A stretch of 64,000 bases of DNA from Ilumatobacteraceae bacterium (GCA_022425725.1 JAKMEY010000001.1:1-64000); one strand, 5' to 3'; shown: positions 16,951-25,530, numbered from the stretch's first letter. Notes: generated by a model from the letters alone, not told the origin. Made by a program: numbers and translations.

Positions 16951-18042
16951 GTGAAGGTCGTGGCCAAACTTCGCACCCACCTTGTCGTCGTCTTTGGTGG
17001 GCGTTCGGCTGAACACGATGTCAGTTGCACGACCGCATGGCACGTGGCCACCGCCATCGATCGATCGCTTCATGACGTCACGATTATTGGTATCACCAAA
17101 GAAGGGCAGTGGAACCACGTCAGCGACCCGTTTCCAGAGGCGAATCACGATCTCGCTACTGATGGAAGCCTTTCGACTGAGGGTGTGCCTGTCAACCCGT
17201 TCGACCTCGTTGCCGAGCTTTCTGCATCATCGATCGAGCAGGTTGTCGTGCTTCCGTTATTGCACGGCCCTCTCGGCGAAGATGGCACAATTCAAGGTCT
17301 GCTCGAGGTGCTCGATGTGGCGTATGTCGGCTCGGGTGTGCTCGGATCTGCGCTCGCAATGGATAAGTCGATGGCGAAGACTGTCGCTGCGTCGGCTGGT
17401 ATTCCGATTCCGCGCTACTTCTCGTTGGGCAGTTCAGATCTGCAGGGGATGGCATTGATCGCACAGCGTGTCGAACGCGAATTGGGTTACCCGTGTTTTG
17501 TAAAGCCAGCAAACATGGGTTCATCGGTTGGTGTCTCGCGTGTTGAAGGCCCTCAGGATCTTGCCGCCGCAGTCGAACTCGCGTTTACGTTCGACTCCTC
17601 TGTCCTCGTCGAAGAAGGAATTCACGGACGAGAAATTGAGGTCGCAGTGCTCGGCAATGAGTCTCCGATGGCATTTCCGCCGGGAGAGGTGATTCCGGCT
17701 GACAGTTTCTACTCGTACTCAGATAAATACCTTGACGGAATCTCAACCTGTGAGATTCCCGCCAAGTTGCCAGATGAGGTCGTTACTGAAGTCACTGATT
17801 TCGCGGTTCGCGTGTTTTCCGCTCTTGGCTGCTCAGGCCTCGCTCGGTGTGACTTTTTCTTCGAGGAGCACGGGCGAGGGGTTTTGTTTAACGAGTTGAA
17901 CACGATGCCCGGGTTCACTCCGATTTCGATGTATCCGAAGATGGTCACAGCAAGTGGCATGACGTACGCAACCCTCATCAACAACCTTGTTGACCTCGCC
18001 GTAGAGCGCCACTCGTCGAGGGTTCGAAACACCGGGCTCTAG
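16951..18042 (+). CDS. ddl: D-alanine--D-alanine ligase
   Basis: This ATP-grasp ligase of 363 residues joins two D-Ala molecules for peptidoglycan. Visible features: VVVFGGRSAEHDVS near the N terminus, LPLLHGPLGEDGTIQGLLE with the first D-Ala site, GSALAMDKSMAKTVAASAGIP, the ATP-grasp strand PCFVKPANMGSSVGVSRV, GREIEVAVLG, and the metal-binding C-terminal FNELNTMPGFTPISMYPKM. Start candidates are two GTGs nine bases apart; the first is used. It is divergent from murF, which consumes the dipeptide, so the two steps are genetically paired. Confidence 0.95.
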   Translation: MKVVAKLRTHLVVVFGGRSAEHDVSCTTAWHVATAIDRSLHDVTIIGITKEGQWNHVSDPFPEANHDLATDGSLSTEGVPVNPFDLVAELSASSIEQVVVLPLLHGPLGEDGTIQGLLEVLDVAYVGSGVLGSALAMDKSMAKTVAASAGIPIPRYFSLGSSDLQGMALIAQRVERELGYPCFVKPANMGSSVGVSRVEGPQDLAAAVELAFTFDSSVLVEEGIHGREIEVAVLGNESPMAFPPGEVIPADSFYSYSDKYLDGISTCEIPAKLPDEVVTEVTDFAVRVFSALGCSGLARCDFFFEEHGRGVLFNELNTMPGFTPISMYPKMVTASGMTYATLINNLVDLAVERHSSRVRNTGL

Positions 18043-18056
18043 CACGGCGCTCCACC

Positions 18057-18653
18057 TCAGTTCGGCTGCAGTGCCGCTCGCACGAAGCCGCGCAACTCGC
18101 GTCGAACCTGTCGAAGACCCGCAGCATTTGGCTCCCATCCGAAGGTTTCAAGCACGATCGGTTCGGTACCGGTACCCGACACCGTTGAGTACAGCAGTCC
18201 TGCCAAGACCATTGGGTCACACGTTCTGAGTCGCCCCTTCTCCATTTCAGACCTGAGGTAAGAAACACAACGCTCCACCACTACTGACAAACGGCCACGC
18301 AAATGGTTGATGTGGCTTTCATCGAGGCGTGTGACTTCGCGGATCAGCCCGAGAAGTGCTGGCCGACGCACCACCGGCCGGAACACCGCGCAAACAACAG
18401 CATCGACTCGGTCGAGTGGTTCATCACCTTGAGACCGAATGGCGGCCTCAACCACCACCAGCAATTCGTCAGCGGCGTGGTCAAGCACCGCATCGATCAG
18501 TCCACTTCGAGACTTAAACCAATAGAGAACTGTCTGTTTTCGGACACCAACCGCATCAGCAATGTCATCGAGTGAGACAGTTCCGACCCCACGCGTACCG
18601 AAGAGATCGAGCGCGGTGTCGAGAATTCGTATTCGGGTTGACCCGTTGACCAC
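18057..18653 (-). CDS. TetR-family transcriptional regulator
   Basis: This protein has 198 residues. The N-terminal helix-turn-helix (RIRILDTALDLFGTRGVGTVSLDDIADAVGVRKQTVLYWFKSR) occupies about residues 6-50, followed by a helical ligand-binding domain. The start is GTG. It is divergent from the four-gene lipid-type unit that begins at 18711. A perfect inverted repeat TCTACCA-AA-TGGTAGA sits in the 57-base spacer, so self-control plus control of that unit is likely. TetR proteins in such settings often respond to acyl-CoA, but the ligand here is unknown. Confidence 0.92.
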   Translation of the reverse strand: MVNGSTRIRILDTALDLFGTRGVGTVSLDDIADAVGVRKQTVLYWFKSRSGLIDAVLDHAADELLVVVEAAIRSQGDEPLDRVDAVVCAVFRPVVRRPALLGLIREVTRLDESHINHLRGRLSVVVERCVSYLRSEMEKGRLRTCDPMVLAGLLYSTVSGTGTEPIVLETFGWEPNAAGLRQVRRELRGFVRAALQPN

Positions 18654-18671
18654 ACAAAAGTTGTATCAGAT

Positions 18672-18703
18672 TTGTCTACCAAATGGTAGAGACGTGATAG
18701 AAC
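18672..18703 (+). promoter_or_regulatory. putative promoter of the reductase/LarA-like unit
   Basis: TTGTCT (18672-18677) serves as a -35 candidate. The overlapping GATAGA/TAGAAC (18696-18703) serves as -10, with an 18-20 base spacer. The GTG start follows TAGAAC by seven bases, and there is no Shine-Dalgarno, so the message is probably leaderless. Confidence 0.4.
18675..18690. promoter_or_regulatory. putative TetR operator (inverted repeat)
   Basis: TCTACCA and TGGTAGA form a perfect 7-bp inverted repeat around AA, in the middle of the TetR/reductase spacer and overlapping the proposed -35/-10 region. Size, symmetry and location are typical of TetR operators. Assignment to the adjacent TetR is an inference. 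Confidence 0.7.
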
Positions 18704-18710
18704 TATAGAT

Positions 18711-21059
18711 GTGATTGCACAGTCACTCTCCAAACGACGCATCGCGATTACCGGTTCAACCGGCTTTGTCGGCACTGCTCTCGTTGAACGTCTCCTGCGC
18801 GGCGTCCCCGACTGCGAACTCATCCTTCTCGTTCGCAACGGCCGCCGCACCCCTGCCGCTCGCAGAACGACCAGAGAAATTCTTGCCAACGACGCCTTCG
18901 ACCGCCTGCGGGAAGAGCACGCCACCTCTGACGAGTCGTTTGATGACATGTGCGCGCGAAGAATCACCACGATCGCCGGCGATGTCAGCGCCGATGGACT
19001 TGGCCTTTCTGATGAAGATCGGATGATCTTTTCGACCGCTGACACCATCATTCACTCAGCAGCAACAGTGTCGTTCGACTCCCCGTTAGACCAAGCAGTT
19101 GAGATCAACCTCCTTGGCCCTGTCCGCATTGCGCAGTTGTGCAACGACTTGGGCATCACACCCCACCTCGTTGCAGTGTCAACCTGTTACGTGGCGGGCA
19201 ACCGTCGGGGAACAGCACCCGAAGAACTTGTGTCAGAGGGGCCATTCGCCATCGGACTTGAGTGGAAAGACGAAGTCGAATCTGCACGGCGCCTTAAAGG
19301 CGATACCGAGGCCTCGTCACGCCAACCCGAACGCCTCCGCGAGTTTCGTAAACGAGCTCGCACCGAACTCGGCGCGGCCGGTGCTCCCGCTCTCGCTGCA
19401 AAAACGGAACAGCTGCGCGAACGCTGGGTGCGAGATCAGTTGGTTGGCGCAGGCCGTTCACGTGCGGCCTCGGTCGGTTGGCCTGATGCGTACGCGTTCA
19501 CAAAGGCCTTGGGCGAACAAGCGCTTACCGAGTCAAAAGGAAATGTTCCTGTCTCTATTGTGCGTCCATCAATTATCGAGTCCGCATGGGCAGAACCTCG
19601 TCCCGGCTGGATTCGCGGCTTCCGCATGGCGGAACCGGTCATCATCAGTTACGCACGAGGGCTTCTCAAAGAATTCCCCGGCGTTCCAGAAGGCACCATC
19701 GACGTCATTCCGGTCGACATCGTGGTTGCCGCAATCATTGCGGTCGCTGCAGCAGGCCCAGACGACGCGCCAGCCATCACACAGGTTGCCTCCGGTGGAA
19801 TCAATCCGCTGAAATATCGGACTCTTGTCAATCACGTGCGCAGTTGGTTCACCGAGAACCCGCTCTATGACAATGACGGACAACCAATCGTCGTTCCTGA
19901 ATGGCGATTCCCAGGTCGCGGCAAGGTACAGACCCAGTTATCTCGAGCGAAAACTGCGATCGAACGTGCCGAACACACGATGCAGATGTTGCCGCTTCGC
20001 GGGCGCCAGGCTGAGTTCGCTGCCACCTTGGAGACCCGGCGTCTCGAAGTCGAGCGAGCCCTTGAATACGTCGAGCTCTACGGCCTCTACACCGAATGCG
20101 AAGCGATCTACCAGGTTGACAACCTCATGCGACTATGGGACGAGATGCCCGATACCGACCGCCAGGCATTCTGTTTCGACCCACGAGTGGTCGATTGGAC
20201 TCACTACGTCCACGAAATTCACCTGCCGTCAATTATCGAACACGCTCGAGTGAAGAGCACTCCCGGCAAGGTCAAGACGGCAGACCGCACAACTCGGCTG
20301 CGCGGCCAGGTGCTTGACCCAAAACGTCAGGTCGCCGCATTCGACCTCGAGAACACCCTCATTGCGTCAAATGTTGTCGAGAGCTACTCATGGCTCGCCA
20401 CCCGTCGTCTCGACGGACGTGAACGGCTCAAATATGTTGCACGCACTCTTACCGAGGCGCCTGGCCTTCTCCGGATGGATCGGCGCGACCGCACCGACTT
20501 TTTGCGCCACTTCTACCGTCGATATGCAGATGCGCCTGTTGAACAAATCGACACCGATGTCGAGGCGATGCTCACCGGACTCATCATCTCGAAGTGCTTC
20601 CCTGAGGGAATACGTCGGGTGAGGGCTCACCGAGCTGCCGGCCACCGAACCGTCCTCATCACTGGCGCACTTTCATTCAACGTCGCTGGTTTGCGACCCC
20701 TCTTTGATGAGATCGTTGCAGCAGAGATGACGGTCCGGCCCGATGGCACTCTCTCAGGTGAGATGACGACCGTGCCGCCCACCGGCGAGGCACGTGCCCA
20801 AATCTTGGCTGATTACTGCGATGCCGAGAACCTTCGTCTCGACGAATGTGTGGCGTATGCAGATTCTTCTTCCGACCTGCCCCTCTTCGAAGCGGTCGGT
20901 TTTCCTGTGGCGGTGAATCCCGAAACTCGCCTTGCTTCGATTGCGAGAAAACGAGGGTGGCTGGTTGAACATTGGTCAAAGGCAAAGGGAGGCCCCCGGA
21001 ATCTTCTTCCGATCGGCCCGATGCTTTCTGAACGCGAACAACGGAGGCAGTTCCTGTGA
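18711..21059 (+). CDS. fatty acyl-CoA reductase-like SDR fused to HAD-IB phosphatase-like domain
   Basis: This is a 782-residue fusion. Residues 8-400 are an extended SDR of the fatty acyl-CoA reductase type (NAD_binding_4): Rossmann loop ITGSTGFVGTALVERLL, IIHSAATVSFD, VSTCYVAG, and catalytic Tyr261/Lys265 in YAFTK. Residues 538-780 are a HAD-IB domain: motif I FDLENTLI with Asp545 and Glu547 where most HADs have a second Asp, motif II TVLITGAL, and motif IV YADSSSDLPLFEA. The first half would reduce an acyl-CoA to an aldehyde or alcohol; the HAD half may remove a phosphate. Between them is a helical linker (about 400-530) that I do not recognise. First gene of a tight four-gene unit, GTG start. 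Confidence 0.88.
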   Translation: MIAQSLSKRRIAITGSTGFVGTALVERLLRGVPDCELILLVRNGRRTPAARRTTREILANDAFDRLREEHATSDESFDDMCARRITTIAGDVSADGLGLSDEDRMIFSTADTIIHSAATVSFDSPLDQAVEINLLGPVRIAQLCNDLGITPHLVAVSTCYVAGNRRGTAPEELVSEGPFAIGLEWKDEVESARRLKGDTEASSRQPERLREFRKRARTELGAAGAPALAAKTEQLRERWVRDQLVGAGRSRAASVGWPDAYAFTKALGEQALTESKGNVPVSIVRPSIIESAWAEPRPGWIRGFRMAEPVIISYARGLLKEFPGVPEGTIDVIPVDIVVAAIIAVAAAGPDDAPAITQVASGGINPLKYRTLVNHVRSWFTENPLYDNDGQPIVVPEWRFPGRGKVQTQLSRAKTAIERAEHTMQMLPLRGRQAEFAATLETRRLEVERALEYVELYGLYTECEAIYQVDNLMRLWDEMPDTDRQAFCFDPRVVDWTHYVHEIHLPSIIEHARVKSTPGKVKTADRTTRLRGQVLDPKRQVAAFDLENTLIASNVVESYSWLATRRLDGRERLKYVARTLTEAPGLLRMDRRDRTDFLRHFYRRYADAPVEQIDTDVEAMLTGLIISKCFPEGIRRVRAHRAAGHRTVLITGALSFNVAGLRPLFDEIVAAEMTVRPDGTLSGEMTTVPPTGEARAQILADYCDAENLRLDECVAYADSSSDLPLFEAVGFPVAVNPETRLASIARKRGWLVEHWSKAKGGPRNLLPIGPMLSEREQRRQFL

Positions 21060-22252
21060 GAGCGCTGCAAGTTCAACACAATGTTCGGCGATTCGGTGCT
21101 GCTCGCCTGCTCTCGGTCACGAGCCCGAAAGCCTCGGCTCGGATTGCACCAGTTCATTTAAAGAACGTTGATGACCCCCCTGAACCAGCCAGTGTGGGCT
21201 GGTCGAAGGTCGCAACTCGGCTCGCCGGAATTTGTGGCTCAGATCTTGCACTCATCGACGGCCATGCCTCCACCTACTTTGAAGACTTCGTCTCATTTCC
21301 GTTGATTCCCGGGCATGAGATCATTGGGGAACTTGAGTCTGGTCAGCGTGTTGTCATCGAACCTGTTCTCGGACATTCTGCTCGTGGCTCTGTGCCGCCA
21401 TGGGAATCTGCAGCACCCGCTGATGGAGACGACTACGCCCACCTGGTTCGAGGACACCTGAAGCCCGGAATTCAAACCGGCTTCTGCTGCTCAACCGGAG
21501 GGGGCTGGGCACCGTGGTTTTGGGCGCACGAGTCGCAACTTCATCCGGTACCCGATGACATGTCAGATGAGACGGCGGTGCTGGTTGAACCCCTTGCTGG
21601 CTCTGTTCACGCCGCGCTTATTGCGACGCAACACACGAATCACCATCTCACCGATACCGAGTCACCCATCATTGCCGTTATTGGTGCCGGCACAATGGGA
21701 TTGGGTGCCATCGCTGCCGTTCGTGGCGCACTGCCGAATGCGCGGATTATTGCTGGGGCTCGTTACCCCCACCAGATGAGATTTGCGAAAGGTCTTGGGG
21801 CTGACGTGGTTGCTCCAGGCGACGAACTTTCGCGAGCCGTACGTCGTATGTCGGGCGCCCACCGCATTGGAGCGAGCCTGTCGTCGGGTGCGCACGCAAC
21901 GATCAATGCCGTTGGCGACAGCGCATCGATTGCGTTGTCGATCAACATCACTCGCCCCCGAGGCGCAGCTGTCGTACTCGGTATGCCCGGAGACACCAAA
22001 CTTGACCTCACTCCCCTGTGGCATCGTGAGGTTGCGCTGCTCGGCGCGTACACCTATGGCACCGAACACATCGATGGGGCCGACGTACGAACCTTCGATC
22101 TTGCCCTTGCCCTAGCCGCACGCATCGATGCAGAGCGCCTACTTTCTGCCACCTATCGCCTCGACGAACATGTTGAGGCCCTCGCACATGCCGCCTCTGC
22201 TGGACGGCGCGGCGCCGTAAAAATCGCTTTTGATCTACGAGAGGACCACTAA
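21056..22252 (+). CDS. zinc-type medium-chain alcohol dehydrogenase-like protein
   Basis: This 398-residue member of the medium-chain dehydrogenase family starts at a GTG overlapping the previous stop (GTGA). The N-terminal catalytic domain has GICGSDLALIDG (catalytic Zn Cys) and LIPGHEIIGE (His-Glu). The Rossmann domain has VIGAGTMGLGAIAAV. The structural-zinc region is replaced by a different insert (EPVLGHSARGSVPPW to FCCSTGGGW), so it is not a typical ADH and may be an unusual subgroup. It would oxidise or reduce an alcohol/aldehyde, perhaps the product of the upstream reductase. Tightly coupled on both sides. Confidence 0.8.
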   Translation: MRALQVQHNVRRFGAARLLSVTSPKASARIAPVHLKNVDDPPEPASVGWSKVATRLAGICGSDLALIDGHASTYFEDFVSFPLIPGHEIIGELESGQRVVIEPVLGHSARGSVPPWESAAPADGDDYAHLVRGHLKPGIQTGFCCSTGGGWAPWFWAHESQLHPVPDDMSDETAVLVEPLAGSVHAALIATQHTNHHLTDTESPIIAVIGAGTMGLGAIAAVRGALPNARIIAGARYPHQMRFAKGLGADVVAPGDELSRAVRRMSGAHRIGASLSSGAHATINAVGDSASIALSINITRPRGAAVVLGMPGDTKLDLTPLWHREVALLGAYTYGTEHIDGADVRTFDLALALAARIDAERLLSATYRLDEHVEALAHAASAGRRGAVKIAFDLREDH

Positions 22253-23838
22253 TGCCACGTCCCGGATTTGTATTAGACGTTGATCGCTCAACGCCGCCAA
22301 TGCTGTTCTGGCATGGGGAGAAGTTCAGTCTCGAGCGACTTCCGGCCGACCGCAGCCGAGTGATTTACCCCGCAGAGTCATTCCCAGGTCTCGAAGATCC
22401 CCAATCAGCAATTCGTGATGCTCTTGAGAATCCTCTCGATATGGAGCCGCTTCGCGCCCTTCTTCATGCCGATATGAAGCTCACCATCTGCTTCGACGAC
22501 GCAAGTCTCTCGCTACCCAAGATGCGTCGTCCCGACTCGCGCCAGCGGATTATCGAAGCCGTACTCGACCTAGCCGCAGAGGCTGGAGTCGACGATGTTC
22601 ACATCATCGCGGCGCTTGGCCTTCACCGTCGCATGCACGACTACGAGCTACGTCATGTGCTCGGTGATCGAATCTTTGATGCATTCGCTCCCAACGGAAC
22701 GCTCTATCAGCACGATGCAGAGGACCCCGAAAATCTAGTGGTCCTCGGAGAAACCGATCACGGCGAAGTTCTCGAGATCAATCGTCGAGTCGCTGAATCA
22801 GATCTCGTCGTCTACGCAAACGTCAATCAGGTTGCGATGGATGGCGGTTGGAAATCGCTCGTCACTGGGGTGGCCTCGTATCAGTGCTTGAGCTACCACC
22901 ACAACCCAGAATCTCTGCAGAACACCCGAAGCTTGATGGATCGCCACCATTCCGCCCTTCATCACTCGATATGGCGCCTCGGAAAGGTGCTGCGCGACAG
23001 CGGGCCGAAGGTGTTTCAAATCGAATCAACGATCAACACCGACGCATTTCCATCGCCGTTCGATTTTCTCTCAAAACGCGAATGGGAGTGGACGGCTCGC
23101 GACCGAATGACCTACCTCGCAACTGCGAAAACGTTGGACCGTATGCCTCGGCGCGCCGCGCGGAAAATTTTTCATGGAATTGAGGCGCCATATGCGATGA
23201 CCGGCGTCTACGCAGGTTTCACCGAAAGCGTCCATGAACGCACTCTTGAAGATGTCTACCGCCAGCACATCGTCGAGGTTGAAGGTCAAACCGACATCTT
23301 GACTCTCGGCGTGCCATTCATCAGCCCATACAACCCTGAATCGATTATGAATCCGATTCTCGTGATGTGTATGGGACTTGGCTACATGTTCAACATGTAC
23401 CGCAACAAACCGCTCGTTCGCGAAGGCGGTGTCATCATCATGACCCACCCGACGTACCGAGATTTCCATCCCGTTCACCACCCGAGCTACATCGACTTCT
23501 TCGATGAAGTTCTCGCTGACACCACCGACCCTGCTGTCATGTCCGAGAAATGGGAAAAGCGCTACGCCGAAGACGAGTGGTATCGCCACCTCTACCGAAC
23601 CGGCAACGCCTACCACGGCGTGCATCCGTTCTATGCCTGGTACTGGGGTGCCCACGGACAGCAGTGGGCCGGCAAAGTCATCATCGTTGGAGGTGACCCC
23701 ACGGCAGTGCGGCGTATGGGATTCACCCCTGCGTCGACGATGGACGACGCGTTCGAGTTGGCAAGCGACGTCGTTGGCCGCTCACCTTCCATTACCCACC
23801 TTCACGTACCGTCCGTTCTCGTTGCCGACGTGAAATAG
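22252..23838 (+). CDS. LarA-like (lactate racemase family, DUF2088) protein
   Basis: This 528-residue protein matches the N-terminal domain of the lactate racemase family. CFDDASLSLPKMRRP stands for the usual DHTRP loop. IIAALGLHRRMHDYELRHVLG corresponds to the ATGxHR motif, with His125 at the His108 position of LarA. VAESDLVVY is followed by DGGWKSLVTG, with Lys201 equal to the Lys184 that binds the nickel-pincer nucleotide. By simple spacing, the other catalytic His (LarA His174) is Val191 here. The protein is about 100 residues longer than LarA. A stereo-inversion of an alpha-hydroxy compound is possible but unproven. Its ATG shares one base with the previous stop. Confidence 0.75.
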   Translation: MPRPGFVLDVDRSTPPMLFWHGEKFSLERLPADRSRVIYPAESFPGLEDPQSAIRDALENPLDMEPLRALLHADMKLTICFDDASLSLPKMRRPDSRQRIIEAVLDLAAEAGVDDVHIIAALGLHRRMHDYELRHVLGDRIFDAFAPNGTLYQHDAEDPENLVVLGETDHGEVLEINRRVAESDLVVYANVNQVAMDGGWKSLVTGVASYQCLSYHHNPESLQNTRSLMDRHHSALHHSIWRLGKVLRDSGPKVFQIESTINTDAFPSPFDFLSKREWEWTARDRMTYLATAKTLDRMPRRAARKIFHGIEAPYAMTGVYAGFTESVHERTLEDVYRQHIVEVEGQTDILTLGVPFISPYNPESIMNPILVMCMGLGYMFNMYRNKPLVREGGVIIMTHPTYRDFHPVHHPSYIDFFDEVLADTTDPAVMSEKWEKRYAEDEWYRHLYRTGNAYHGVHPFYAWYWGAHGQQWAGKVIIVGGDPTAVRRMGFTPASTMDDAFELASDVVGRSPSITHLHVPSVLVADVK

Positions 23839-23843
23839 CTCTC

Positions 23844-24860
23844 ATGCGTTCGAAACGTCACATCACCAAGCGGGCACAGCAGTTCGCCGGTCGGGCTGAG
23901 CGGACCATTCGGTCAGTTGCGAAGCCCCTTGCGAAGTACGGTTTTCCGTGGCGTGCTCCGACGGTGCCCCGAGGTATTGAGGTACCCGAGAAACCGGACA
24001 CTCTCGGCGGCAACTTCGAAACCGATTGGGCACGCCGCCCTCTCGCATCGGTTGCTCGATCAGCCTTTATCGCTGGGCCACTCAAATTAATGACTACCGT
24101 GATCGCCCGCCCTGAGGTACACGGACTCGATCGCCTTGCCGACCTTTCGCGTCTTGACGACCCGCCACCACTTATTTTTGCTCCTGACCACCACAGCCAT
24201 CTCGACACCGTTGTCATGATTCGAGCAATCCCTACGGCATGGCGACAGGATCTCGTCGTTGCCGCAGCTGCCGACTATTTCTTTGACAAGCGCTGGAAGG
24301 CCACGTTTTCTGCGCTTGCATTGAACGCAATTCCGATTGATCGCGAGGCGACAGGACGCCAATCTGCCGATCTCTTTAAGGAACTCATCGATGACGGACG
24401 GAGTCTGTTGATCTACCCAGAGGGCGGTCGCTCGCCGGATGGCTGGGCCCAACCGTTCAAAGGTGGAGCTGCTTATCTCTCAGCAAAAACTGGGGTTGCT
24501 GTTGTACCGGTTCACATTGAGGGCACCGGCGCAATCTTCGGCAAAGGCATGAAACGGCCACGACCAGGCCGCACCCGGGTGATTTTTGGGGCGCCGCTCA
24601 CTTCATATGAAGATGAAAACACGCGTCGCTATAACGCTCGCATCGAGTCAGCTGTGGGGCGCCTCACAGAGGAGTCGGTGAGCGATTACTGGACCGCTGC
24701 CCGCAAAGCGTCAACCGGGTCCGCAGACCGACTTAGCGGTCCCGAAACAGCAAGTTGGCGACGCAAATGGGTGCTCACCGACAGGCGGCACCGTGAAGTT
24801 TCAGGAAGAAATAGCCGGCCTGAACGCGACTGGCCCAATCTCGGTCCACGCGCCAAATAG
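23844..24860 (+). CDS. 1-acylglycerol-3-phosphate acyltransferase-like protein (PlsC family)
   Basis: This 338-residue protein has a PlsC domain at about residues 85-260. Motif I is DHHSHLDT (the HX4D acyltransferase motif), motif III IYPEGGRSPDG, and motif IV VVPVHIEG. The first 70 residues are basic and Arg/Lys-rich, and the last 60 are polar and probably disordered. Members move an acyl group from acyl-CoA or acyl-ACP to a glycerol-type hydroxyl at the inner membrane surface. It closes the four-gene unit, five bases after the LarA-like gene, which ties that unit to lipid synthesis. Confidence 0.87.
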   Translation: MRSKRHITKRAQQFAGRAERTIRSVAKPLAKYGFPWRAPTVPRGIEVPEKPDTLGGNFETDWARRPLASVARSAFIAGPLKLMTTVIARPEVHGLDRLADLSRLDDPPPLIFAPDHHSHLDTVVMIRAIPTAWRQDLVVAAAADYFFDKRWKATFSALALNAIPIDREATGRQSADLFKELIDDGRSLLIYPEGGRSPDGWAQPFKGGAAYLSAKTGVAVVPVHIEGTGAIFGKGMKRPRPGRTRVIFGAPLTSYEDENTRRYNARIESAVGRLTEESVSDYWTAARKASTGSADRLSGPETASWRRKWVLTDRRHREVSGRNSRPERDWPNLGPRAK

Positions 24861-24873
24861 ACAGTCGCTGCTA

Positions 24874-25455
24874 TCAGCAGTCGCCAACAGGAATCACGAG
24901 CGTTCCACCGAGCAAGAAACTCGCGTAGGTGGCGTTTGTTGCGTTCGCTCGAGCAAGGTCTTCGACCGTTATCGAATACTGCGTTGCAACGACGGTTGGG
25001 TTGTCACCGCTCACGATGGTGTGCTCGATCACCGAACACCCTGATGATTCTCCACTTGAGGTATTTGCGTTATTCAGCACGAGTGCCGCGTTCGGCATAA
25101 TTCCTCCCGCCGGAATGATCACCGTGCCTCCGATAGGAAACGCCGAGAAGTCAGGGTTCGAGCGGTTTGCATCGTTGAGTTGGGCGAGGGTGATGTTGTA
25201 GAGATCAGCGAGGTACGAAGGATTGTCATTTTTGACAATTGTGTGCTGGTAGGGCTCCAGGATTTGTCCGGGCACCGTTGTTGTTGTTGTCGGAGCGATC
25301 GTGGTTGTCGTTGTTACAAGGTCTTTCACCACATATGAAGTGGGCTGAATCGGGGCAACAGTCGCAGCACTTGAGGCGGCTCCACCTGCACACCCAGCGG
25401 AGAGAATGGCGACGACGAGAACGCCGGTGAGGCCAATGACGATGCGGGGAGACAT
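24874..25455 (-). CDS. LysM-type lipoprotein
   Basis: This 193-residue protein has a lipoprotein signal (MSPRIVIGLTGVLVVAILSAGC, lipobox LSAGC, with Cys22 to be lipidated). A Thr-rich linker (about 55-75) follows, then two LysM-like repeats: HTIVKNDNPSYLADLYNIT to GTVIIPAGG, and HTIVSGDNPTVVATQYSIT to GTLVIPVGDC. LysM domains bind peptidoglycan or chitin-like glycans, so this is probably a wall-associated surface protein. The start was moved to the ATG right before the signal peptide; TACGCT lies six bases upstream. It converges with the acyltransferase gene and lies 75 bases downstream of gltD. Confidence 0.83.
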   Translation of the reverse strand: MSPRIVIGLTGVLVVAILSAGCAGGAASSAATVAPIQPTSYVVKDLVTTTTTIAPTTTTTVPGQILEPYQHTIVKNDNPSYLADLYNITLAQLNDANRSNPDFSAFPIGGTVIIPAGGIMPNAALVLNNANTSSGESSGCSVIEHTIVSGDNPTVVATQYSITVEDLARANATNATYASFLLGGTLVIPVGDC

Positions 25456-25461
25456 TCCAAC

Positions 25462-25467
25462 AGCGTA
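25462..25467 (-). promoter_or_regulatory. putative -10 box for leaderless LysM lipoprotein mRNA
   Basis: TACGCT on the minus strand, six bases before the chosen ATG. It supports the shortened start and independent transcription from gltBD. Confidence 0.45.
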
Positions 25468-25530
25468 CGCGTTTTGATGACTTCGATGATGACACCCTTC
25501 AATTCGATGGCACGTGGCCATCAGAGGGAG

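Noticed and set aside
23071-23655. 194-codon minus-strand frame
   Set aside because: It is antisense to the conserved C-terminal part of the LarA-like gene, with no recognisable domain and no start signal.
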